DNA of 50,127 bases from Christensenella sp. UBA5327 (GTDB lineage Bacteria > Bacillota > Clostridia > Christensenellales > Aristaeellaceae): NCBI GenBank assembly GCA_002411105.1, contig DHQX01000003.1, positions 40,200-90,326 of the forward strand, in the 5' to 3' direction. The stretch's first letter is position 1; each line of letters starts with the position of its first letter. The notes beneath the pieces were generated by a model. The model saw only the letters and a list, made by a program, of their open reading frames with translations. It had not been told where the DNA came from and made no database searches. The position numbers and the translations under genes were made by a program. This document shows, piece by piece, positions 44,146-50,127 of this stretch.

Positions 44146-45560
44146 TCCAAACTTGTGCAAAACGGGGGCGGGACAGGAGAAATGGATATGCCCCGGGGGT
44201 TCACATGCTCCAGCCCATGCCCGAAATATGCCGCGGCCAAAAGGTCAGCGCTGCCGCCGGGGCTCAGGTTTTCGGCGATGAACTGTTGGTCAAGCGCTTG
44301 GATGGTGGATATGCTGAGGGGGCCCTGAGAGATCAGGGCCCTGATCTCCTGTTGTAGGCGCATAAAACGCGCGGATCCCGCCCGCTTCATGAGGTTGGTG
44401 TCCTGGGCGATGGGGATCAGGTGGATGAGGGTGAAGGCCAGGGCATCGTTCATGCTGTGGCCGGCTGCCAGATAGCGCCGCAGCTGGGGCAGCGCGGTGT
44501 GGCGCACGGCGGGAAACCCGGCCATGGCCTCGCCCCGGGCGCCGGTGATGCCCTGGGATGCATACAGGCGGAGGCCTGTGGTGCTGGCGTCCTTCGCCGC
44601 CAGGGCAGGAAGGTGCTTCACCTCATCGCGGGCGATGAGGGCTGCCGTATCAAACAGGGTGTCGGCGCTGAGCACGCTTCGCTGCGCCAGGATACGGCCG
44701 GCGGCGGCGCTGAGAATGCCCAGGGCATAGATAGCGCCCTTATGGGTGTTGACGCCGCCTGTGGCTTCATACATCCGGGCCTCGGCGCAAAGCCCCAGAG
44801 CGCGCAAGGCGGGCATGATGCTGGCGGGGTCTGCCCCTGCCTGGCGCATGCCCAGAAGCGCGGCGTCCTCAAAATAAGCCCTCAGAGCACAGGCGCTGCT
44901 GATGAAGGTGGATAGATCCATGTCCTGGTGAGCGCCGGTATTGGCCTGGTCCACCAGGCCAGGCTTGGGGGTAACCAGCGCCTCGGTGAGGAGGCTTTGC
45001 TGTGCCAGACCGGCAATCAGCCGGGCGCTTGCTGTGCGCAGGGTCAGGGTGATGATCTCCATCGCCCGAAAGAACAGGTCCTCCGCCCGGTGGATGCGGG
45101 ATGGGGCGCAGACGCTGACGGGTTCCCCGCACATCAGACAGGGCCTGGGCGGAAAGCCCACGGCTTCCCGGGGGATTTTAAACCCCTGTGTGTCCAACAC
45201 ATCGATGTCCATCAGCCTGCCAAAGGCGTTTTCTTCGTCCAGCTGGCACATCAGGCACTTGAGGGCAAGGGGATCGGCCTGGCAGCTCATCAGCAGATGA
45301 TCCCCGGTGAAGGCACGGATCAGCTGTGTTTCCACCACCTGGATGCGGTTTTGCCGCAGGCGGTTTTCAATCAGTGTGATGCCGAAATCAAAGGCATCGG
45401 CGATCAAGGGGCTGTTTTTTACCGGCCCGGGGATATTGAGGGTGAAAGAGACAAGCGGCAGGGGCCGCGCCATCAGCATCGTTTGCTGGCGCATGGCCCG
45501 GGCCTCCCGCGCCGCCATCATGTCCTTCACATCTGCCTGCTTTGGGGCCTTGTCCTGCAT
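44142..45560 (-). CDS. citXG: Citrate lyase maturation fusion: CitX holo-ACP transferase and CitG prosthetic-group precursor synthase
   Basis: A 472-residue fusion. The N-terminal 180 residues are CitX-like (SFTLNIPGPVKNSPL, GFPPRPCLMCGEP) and transfer the phosphoribosyl-dephospho-CoA group to apo-citrate lyase. The rest is CitG-like, with TPKPGLVDQANTGAHQDMD near residue 200 and GGVNTHKGAIYALG near 270, which makes triphosphoribosyl-dephospho-CoA. Fused CitXG proteins are known in other bacteria. It is transcribed away from citC from a shared promoter region. The lyase subunit genes citD, citE and citF are not in the window. GAGG lies 6 bases before the ATG. Confidence 0.9.
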   Translation of the reverse strand: MQDKAPKQADVKDMMAAREARAMRQQTMLMARPLPLVSFTLNIPGPVKNSPLIADAFDFGITLIENRLRQNRIQVVETQLIRAFTGDHLLMSCQADPLALKCLMCQLDEENAFGRLMDIDVLDTQGFKIPREAVGFPPRPCLMCGEPVSVCAPSRIHRAEDLFFRAMEIITLTLRTASARLIAGLAQQSLLTEALVTPKPGLVDQANTGAHQDMDLSTFISSACALRAYFEDAALLGMRQAGADPASIMPALRALGLCAEARMYEATGGVNTHKGAIYALGILSAAAGRILAQRSVLSADTLFDTAALIARDEVKHLPALAAKDASTTGLRLYASQGITGARGEAMAGFPAVRHTALPQLRRYLAAGHSMNDALAFTLIHLIPIAQDTNLMKRAGSARFMRLQQEIRALISQGPLSISTIQALDQQFIAENLSPGGSADLLAAAYFGHGLEHVNPRGISISPVPPPFCTSLD

Positions 45561-45589
45561 TGAAAACCTCGGCTTACATCAATAAGGCC

Positions 45590-45618
45590 ATGCTATCAGA
45601 TCATCTGGCGCTTGACAA
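45590..45618 (-). promoter_or_regulatory. Candidate citXG promoter sharing its -35 with citC
   Basis: On the minus strand TTGTCA (45613-45618) and TAGCAT (45590-45595) are 17 bases apart. The -35 box overlaps that of the divergent citC promoter in the palindrome CTTGACAAG, in which only the centre is unpaired. Confidence 0.5.
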
Positions 45619-45639
45619 GAAAATGGTGTAGCATATGCA
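45612..45639 (+). promoter_or_regulatory. Candidate citC promoter
   Basis: TTGACA (45612-45617) and TATGCA (45634-45639) are 16 bases apart. The citC ATG follows 22 bases after the -10 box. Confidence 0.5.
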
Positions 45640-45661
45640 CAGGACACAAGGAGACAAGGCC

Positions 45662-46687
45662 ATGGAATATTTCGAGCGGTTTATTGATAAGAACGACCTG
45701 GGCGCCATGGGGGAGGCCAGCGCTCTGCTGGCCGGGGAGGGCCTGGCGCTGGACCGCCACCTGGACCGCACCCTGGGGCTGTATGACCAGCGCGGCAGGC
45801 TGGTGGCCACCGGGTCCATCTTTGCCAACACCCTGCGCTGCCTGGCGGTTGACCGGGAGAAGCAGGGGGAGGGGCTGATGGCCCGCCTGGTGACGCGGCT
45901 GACGGAGGAGCTGTTCCTCTCGGGCATCCATCACATCTTTGTGTATACAAAGCCTGAGACAGAGCGGATGCTCACCGACCTGGGGTTTTACCCCATCGCC
46001 CGGGTGCCGGGCAGGCTGAGCTTTCTGGAAAACCGGCGCGGCGGTTTTTCCTCATATCTTGAGGGTTTGGGAGAAAAAACTGAAGCTGGCACCGCCGGCG
46101 CCATCATCATGAACGCTAACCCCTTCACCCTGGGCCACCGCTGCCTGGTGCAGACCGCGGCCAGCCAGTGCGATGTGCTGCACCTGTTCATCGTGTCGGA
46201 GGACATCTCCTTCTTTCCCTTTGAGGCCAGGAAGCGCCTGGTGATGGCCGGAACGCAGGACCTGAAGAACATCGTCTACCACGACACCGGCAGCTACCTG
46301 ATCTCCCGCGCGGTGTTCCCCGCCTATTTCCTGAAGGAGGAAGAGGCGGTCACCCAGGCCCAGGCAGCCCTTGACGCGGCGATCTTCACCCAGGTGGCGC
46401 AGCGGCTGGGCGTCACCCGCCGCTTTGTGGGGGAGGAGCCCTTTTCACCCGCTACCCATCTATATAATCAGGCCATGGGAGAGCTGTTGCCCCAGGCGGG
46501 CATCGCCCTTTTCGTGGTGCCCCGGATGGCGGACGCCGGGGGCATTCCTGTGAGTGCCACCCGGGTGCGCAGGGCGCTGGCGGAAGGCGATACACAGCCC
46601 CTCCGCGCCCTGCTGCCTGATTCGAGCTATGATTTTGTCATCTCAAAAGAAGGCCAGGCGCTGATTGACAAGCGCCTGGCAGAATAG
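45662..46687 (+). CDS. citC: [Citrate (pro-3S)-lyase] ligase
   Basis: A 341-residue enzyme that acetylates the thiol of the citrate lyase prosthetic group, switching the lyase on. A GNAT-like N-terminal domain (LAVDREKQGEGLMARLVTRL, about residue 65-85) precedes a nucleotidyltransferase domain with IIMNANPFTLGHRCLVQTA near residue 148 and ISFFPFEARKRL near 182. GGIPVSATRVRRAL near 295 is also typical of the family. The ATG at 45662 is chosen because AAGGAG lies 8 bases before it; an ATG at 45635 would lie inside the promoter. The last codons form a hairpin that serves the facing gene as terminator. Confidence 0.93.
   Translation: MEYFERFIDKNDLGAMGEASALLAGEGLALDRHLDRTLGLYDQRGRLVATGSIFANTLRCLAVDREKQGEGLMARLVTRLTEELFLSGIHHIFVYTKPETERMLTDLGFYPIARVPGRLSFLENRRGGFSSYLEGLGEKTEAGTAGAIIMNANPFTLGHRCLVQTAASQCDVLHLFIVSEDISFFPFEARKRLVMAGTQDLKNIVYHDTGSYLISRAVFPAYFLKEEEAVTQAQAALDAAIFTQVAQRLGVTRRFVGEEPFSPATHLYNQAMGELLPQAGIALFVVPRMADAGGIPVSATRVRRALAEGDTQPLRALLPDSSYDFVISKEGQALIDKRLAE
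46644..46680 (-). terminator. Terminator for the 46704-48259 operon, inside the citC 3' end
   Basis: A perfect ten-base stem, GCCAGGCGCT (46653-46662) with AGCGCCTGGC (46671-46680). On the minus strand CTTCTTTTG follows. On the plus strand no U tract follows, so it probably serves only the minus-strand genes. Confidence 0.65.
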
Positions 46688-46703
46688 TATAGAGAGCGCG
46701 CTT

Positions 46704-47246
46704 CTACTGCCCCCGGCCAAAGTCCATGCTCTGGGCCAGCTGCCTGAGGGTATCGGCCATGCTGCCGGTGAGCTGGCCCTCGGCTTTCAAGGCCAGGCGG
46801 TAGAGGCTGCCGTTTACCCGGGTGAGGGCGGTGAGGCTGCTGCCGCCGCGCAACAGCAGGAAGGCCGCCTGCCGGGAGCGCAGGAGGGGGGTGGTGTCCA
46901 GCTGTCCGGAGTTCAGCTCATCCGCCTGGGCCAGCAGCGCATCATCCGCAAGCGAGCTGAAGTCTGGCCCGTCCTGTGACCGGGACGAGAGGGTGACGGT
47001 GAAGGCACCGGAGATCTCCCGGGCCTTCATCAACAGCCCCTGGGAGGACAGATCCTCCGCCACCTGATCGGCCGTGGTGGCGTAGATGGCCAGCAGCGGG
47101 TCATCCGGGCGCATGCCGCGGGTGAACACGTCAAGGGAGGCGGGCACGCTCATCACCAGCCGGCCCAGATCCACCTGGCCGGCAAGCCCCATCAAGGGCA
47201 GGGCCAGCAGGCACAAAACCACAGACAACAACACGATTTTTTTCAT
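46704..47246 (-). CDS. Small secreted protein of unknown function
   Basis: A 180-residue protein that I do not recognise. The signal peptide MKKIVLLSVVLCLLALPLMGLAG ends near residue 23 and has no lipobox at the cleavage position. The mature part has alternating strands and helices (RLVMSVPASLDVFTRGM, AAFLLLRGGSSLTALTRVNG, ALKAEGQLTGSMADTLRQL). The overall look is of a small lipid- or ligand-binding fold, but this is only an impression. It overlaps the epimerase stop by four bases, so it is translated with it. Its end lies 17 bases from the facing citC gene. Confidence 0.75.
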   Translation of the reverse strand: MKKIVLLSVVLCLLALPLMGLAGQVDLGRLVMSVPASLDVFTRGMRPDDPLLAIYATTADQVAEDLSSQGLLMKAREISGAFTVTLSSRSQDGPDFSSLADDALLAQADELNSGQLDTTPLLRSRQAAFLLLRGGSSLTALTRVNGSLYRLALKAEGQLTGSMADTLRQLAQSMDFGRGQ

Positions 47247-48259
47247 AGCAGCGCGATCTCCGCTTCCGCCCGGCGCATGATGTCCACCACCTTGTCACAG
47301 AAGGCGTCAAAGGCGGGGTCAGCCACCTGGAGGGCGGGGGTGTTCAGCATGTGCTCCACCACTTTCCTCGCCCCCTGGTCAAAGCGGGTTTGGGCGGTGA
47401 AGCCGGGCACCAGGGACTTGAGCTTGGCGTTGTCAAACACAGCGCAGTTGGATTTGTCCCCCAGAAGCGTCCCTGAATAGTCATAGCTCTCAGCCATGGA
47501 CAGGCTGTCGCTGGGCACATGGCAGGGCAGGAAGGGCGCGCCCACGGCGTCCGCCACGACCTTGTGAATCTGGTTCCAGCTGAGAGCCTCGTCAGAGGTG
47601 ATATGCACCGCCTGGCCGATGGCGCGGTGGTTTCCCATCAGGCCCACCAGGCCCTGGGCAAAGTCATCCGCCCAGGTGAGGGTCCAGAGGCTGGTGCCGT
47701 CCCCCGGGATCAGCACCGGCTTTTTCTGGCGCATGCGGTCCAGCACCTGCCAGCAGCCCTTGCCCCCGTGGATGGCCAGGGGTAATTTGGTCAGGCCATA
47801 GGTGTGGCTGGGCCTGACGATGGTGACCGGGAAAAAGTCCATGTCGTAGGCTTCCATCAGCAGCTTTTCGCACAACGCCTTGTCTCTTGAATACTGCCAG
47901 TAAGGGTTGTGCAGCGGGGTGGACTCATCGATGAGGTAATTGCGCGGCGGCTTCTGATAGGCGGAAGCGGTGGAGATAAAGATGTACTGCCCCGTGATGC
48001 CGCTAAAGAGGTTTACATCCCGGAACACCTCTTCCCGCCGGTAGGCGATGAACTGCACCACCACGTCAAACTGCCGCTTGCTCAATGCCTTTCGCACCTG
48101 GGCATCGTCGTTGATGTCTGCCACCAGGGTCTGGGCCCCAGGCACCAGATCCGGCCGGCTGCCCCGGTTGAGCAGGGTCAGTTCCCAGCCCTTCTCCAGA
48201 AGAAGCCGCGAAACCGACAGGCTGATGTTGCCTGTGCCGCCGATTAAGAGTGCTTTCAT
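47243..48259 (-). CDS. NAD-dependent epimerase/dehydratase (extended SDR)
   Basis: A 338-residue sugar-nucleotide-type short-chain dehydrogenase. The NAD-binding motif is LLIGGTGNISLSVSRLL near residue 5, which deviates slightly from GxxGxxG. The catalytic segment has IFISTASAYQ near 95 and YSRDKALCEKLL near 123, giving the Ser and Tyr-x3-Lys residues. IVRPSHTYG near 148 and TLTWADDFAQGLVGLM near 187 are typical of the family. The substrate is not known; relatives act on UDP-sugars or are plastid RNA-binding proteins. AAGGAAA lies before the ATG. Confidence 0.9.
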   Translation of the reverse strand: MKALLIGGTGNISLSVSRLLLEKGWELTLLNRGSRPDLVPGAQTLVADINDDAQVRKALSKRQFDVVVQFIAYRREEVFRDVNLFSGITGQYIFISTASAYQKPPRNYLIDESTPLHNPYWQYSRDKALCEKLLMEAYDMDFFPVTIVRPSHTYGLTKLPLAIHGGKGCWQVLDRMRQKKPVLIPGDGTSLWTLTWADDFAQGLVGLMGNHRAIGQAVHITSDEALSWNQIHKVVADAVGAPFLPCHVPSDSLSMAESYDYSGTLLGDKSNCAVFDNAKLKSLVPGFTAQTRFDQGARKVVEHMLNTPALQVADPAFDAFCDKVVDIMRRAEAEIALL

Positions 48260-48293
48260 GGTTGTTTTCCTTCCCTATGGTCCGTATAGCGCT

Positions 48294-48322
48294 ATTTTAG
48301 CGGATTTATGGGCATCAGGCAA
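48294..48322 (-). promoter_or_regulatory. Candidate promoter of the epimerase operon
   Basis: On the minus strand TTGCCT (48317-48322) and TAAAAT (48294-48299) are 17 bases apart. The -10 lies in a small palindrome, CGCTAAAATAGCG. Confidence 0.45.
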
Positions 48323-48350
48323 GGGGCGCCCCACGCAGGAGCGCCCCTTG
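48320..48350 (-). terminator. Hairpin after the surface-protein gene
   Basis: A perfect ten-base stem, CAAGGGGCGC (48320-48329) with GCGCCCCTTG (48341-48350). No U tract follows on the minus strand, so termination would be weak or factor-dependent. It abuts the epimerase promoter. Confidence 0.5.
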
Positions 48351-48370
48351 TTATCGGTTGGTTATGAGGT

Positions 48371-50127
48371 TCAGGGCTTTTTCCTTGCCTTTCTCTTCAT
48401 CACCACATAGCCCACGCCCAGCGCTGCGGACAGGGTCATCAGGATGATGGGCAGCCACAGGCGCGTGTCGCCCGTGGGGGGCATCTTCAGCCGGTTGACA
48501 AAGGCCGGGTTGGCCGTGGGGGTGCCGTCCTTGGCGTAGGACACGGTGGCGACCAGGCTGCCGCCCACGTCCTTGGCCGTGATGCGCACCTGGATGACGC
48601 CCGGGTCATAGGCCAGGGAGGGGTTGCTGCCGGCGTCCTCCTTGATGGTGAAGACGTAGGTGCCCGCGCGGCGCACACGGACGGGATCGAAGATAATCTC
48701 GCCCTTGTCATTGTTCTTCACGGTTTCAACGGCGTTGCCGGGCCGGTCATACAGGGTGAAGGAGTATTCACCCGCCTTGAGCCCCATGCCCTCCATCACC
48801 TTTTTCACCTGGACAGGCACGCGGATGGGGTCAGGGTCAGGCGCGAGGCTGTTCACAAACAGGATGGCCCCGGTGTGTGCAGCGCCGTCTTTGGTGAGGG
48901 TCACTTCATGGCTCAAGGTGTTGGTGTCCGGGTCAAGGGTGACCGTCACCTTCACCTCGTAGGAGGCGGTGTCATAGGTGACTTGGCTTTGTTTTTCATC
49001 GATCTCGGTGATGATGTAGACATATTCACCAGGCTCTGTCAGCGCCACCGCGGGGAAAGAGGCCTTGCCAGCCGCGTCGTTGCGGATGGTCTCGTCCACG
49101 TCTGCGCCAGTCATCTGGAAAGCGAACTGGCCGGCCTTGATCGCCCCGCCGGTGAGCTGTTTTTCAATGCTCACCACCAGTTCATCAGCGCCCGGGGGCA
49201 GGAAGGTGTTGGTGATGACTGCGTCCGCCATGGTGACGGCGTAGCGGTTGCCGTTGATGGTCACTTCACCCTCGGTCTCGCCTTCCTCTTTCACCAGGTA
49301 GGTGTAGGGCTTGCCGTCCTGATCGTGCACAGGCTGGTCTGCCCAGGTGTAGGTGAAGCTGTCTGCCGTTCCCTCAGGCGGGGTGGTGGTGGGGGTGACG
49401 CCCTCCACCAGGGAGGCGTCAGCGCCCTCTACCGCGCGCCACAGGCTGAGCTTGACCGCGGTGTGGTCGTCCTCCGGGCCTTCCACCCAGATTTTTCTGG
49501 CGGTGATGTCGGTCAGTTTCGGCTGGTAGAGGTTGGTAAGCGTCAGCCCGCCCTCAGGATAGGTGGCGACCGCGCTGATTTTCCCCTCGCCCTCGTCGGT
49601 GAGCGCCACGGAAATAGCGTAGCTCTTGGGGTCAATCACCACGCCGGGGCGGGTGGTGGCATCCTCGGTCACGGTGAGGGTGATGGGGGAAGCCAGTACA
49701 TCTTCCTGGGTGAAGGAGATGGGGGTAAAGGTGATGGTTCCCGTGCCGTTGTTAGCGCCCGTTGCCACCGTTTCGGCGCCTTTTTTGACGGTAAAGGTGA
49801 ACAGGTCTTCTTTTGCCAGCTCCCGGCCCTCCATGGCCTTGGTGCCGGTGAGGGTCAGGTCGCCCTGGGCGGCGTAGGTGTTTTCAAACACCAGTGAATC
49901 AGGCGTGTACCTCTCATAGTCCATGAAATACGCAACATCCACGTTCAGCTGGCCGCCGGTGCCGTCAGTGATTGTGACCTCGGCTCTGAACTCCAGGTTG
50001 GAATAGCTCATGCCGGCTTCGCTGCCTGTGGCTTCTTTGATGATGTAGGTATAGGTTTTACCGATGTCATCCTGGGTGTACTCGATGGTGTCGAAGGTGA
50101 CCGCGCCAGTGATATCGTTCGTCTTTT
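48371..50127 (-). CDS. Wall-anchored surface protein with pilin-type and Cna-B isopeptide domains, 3' part
   Basis: The frame is open through the window edge, giving at least 584 C-terminal residues. Five domains can be traced. An incomplete one at the edge (TYTYIIKEA) is followed by four with Lys, Glu and Asn placed as in self-crosslinking domains: GTKAMEGREL/TVTEDA/TLTNLY, ARKIWVEG/YLVKEEG/VITNTF (Cna-B type), IEKQLTGG/YIITEID/LFVNSL and VKKVMEGMG/FTIKEDA/FVNRL. The others resemble the streptococcal major-pilin (Spy0128/FctA) fold. The end is MPPTGDTRLWLPIILM, a hydrophobic helix and KRKARKKP, a sortase sorting signal of the LPxTG class with Met in first position. It is probably an adhesin or pilin-like stalk. 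No sortase gene lies in the window. Confidence 0.88.
   Translation of the reverse strand, partial: KTNDITGAVTFDTIEYTQDDIGKTYTYIIKEATGSEAGMSYSNLEFRAEVTITDGTGGQLNVDVAYFMDYERYTPDSLVFENTYAAQGDLTLTGTKAMEGRELAKEDLFTFTVKKGAETVATGANNGTGTITFTPISFTQEDVLASPITLTVTEDATTRPGVVIDPKSYAISVALTDEGEGKISAVATYPEGGLTLTNLYQPKLTDITARKIWVEGPEDDHTAVKLSLWRAVEGADASLVEGVTPTTTPPEGTADSFTYTWADQPVHDQDGKPYTYLVKEEGETEGEVTINGNRYAVTMADAVITNTFLPPGADELVVSIEKQLTGGAIKAGQFAFQMTGADVDETIRNDAAGKASFPAVALTEPGEYVYIITEIDEKQSQVTYDTASYEVKVTVTLDPDTNTLSHEVTLTKDGAAHTGAILFVNSLAPDPDPIRVPVQVKKVMEGMGLKAGEYSFTLYDRPGNAVETVKNNDKGEIIFDPVRVRRAGTYVFTIKEDAGSNPSLAYDPGVIQVRITAKDVGGSLVATVSYAKDGTPTANPAFVNRLKMPPTGDTRLWLPIILMTLSAALGVGYVVMKRKARKKP

Overview
The window reads as a chromosomal segment of an anaerobic, fairly GC-rich member of the Firmicutes (Clostridia). 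The lineage call rests on DnaD-type and DnaI/DnaC-type helicase-loading proteins next to dnaE, a HemZ-type coproporphyrinogen dehydrogenase, a SigB/SigF-group sigma factor with a SpoIIAB/RsbW-like partner, a sortase-type wall-anchor signal, strong Shine-Dalgarno sequences and many consensus sigma-A promoters. Order and family cannot be fixed from sequence reading alone. I saw no rRNA, tRNA, CRISPR array, insertion sequence or phage gene.

Layout. (1) 1-4300, plus strand: 3' part of rel, then dtd, a metallo-beta-lactamase-fold hydrolase and hemZ. (2) 4272-5607, minus: an ECF sigma factor and its membrane anti-sigma protein. (3) 5747-13609, minus: a tightly overlapped operon dnaE, SpoIIAB-like protein, SigB/F-group sigma, tlyA, dnaD, dnaI/dnaC-like, with its own promoter and terminator. 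(4) 13796-16054, minus: a secreted flavin reductase with a C-terminal FMN-binding domain, richer in A/T than its neighbours. (5) 16302-18138, plus: mnmE and a frameshifted RseC-like gene. (6) 18155-22203, minus: an ABC-2 type exporter (ATPase and two permeases) followed by a GNAT acetyltransferase. (7) 22397-28057, plus: an XRE-cupin regulator, potABCD and a secreted phosphodiester glycosidase, ended by a strong terminator. (8) 28227-30523, minus: a small unknown ORF, Sua5/YwlC and a second PotD. (9) 30703-31731, plus: gpsA. (10) 31795-39168, minus: rpoB-rpoC under tandem promoters. (11) 39564-40235, minus: a hemerythrin-like protein. (12) 40462-44080, minus: a sugar ABC transporter (binding protein, double ATPase, permease). 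(13) Divergent citXG and citC without citrate lyase subunits. (14) 46704-48259, minus: a small secreted protein and an NAD-dependent epimerase. (15) 48371 to the end, minus: the 3' part of a large surface protein built from isopeptide-type pilin/Cna-B domains.

How the parts relate. The most unusual arrangement is region 3. Replication genes (polymerase DnaE, DnaD, a DnaI/DnaC-like loader) are translationally coupled to a stress/sporulation-class sigma factor and to a SpoIIAB-like protein that seems to have lost the ATP-binding residues of its family. Region 7 looks like a self-regulated polyamine uptake operon with a GTTTAG-N5-CTAAAC operator just downstream of the -10 box. All three solute-binding proteins have signal peptides but no lipobox cysteine, although the last gene carries a Gram-positive wall-anchor signal. 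That leaves open how these binding proteins are retained at the cell surface.
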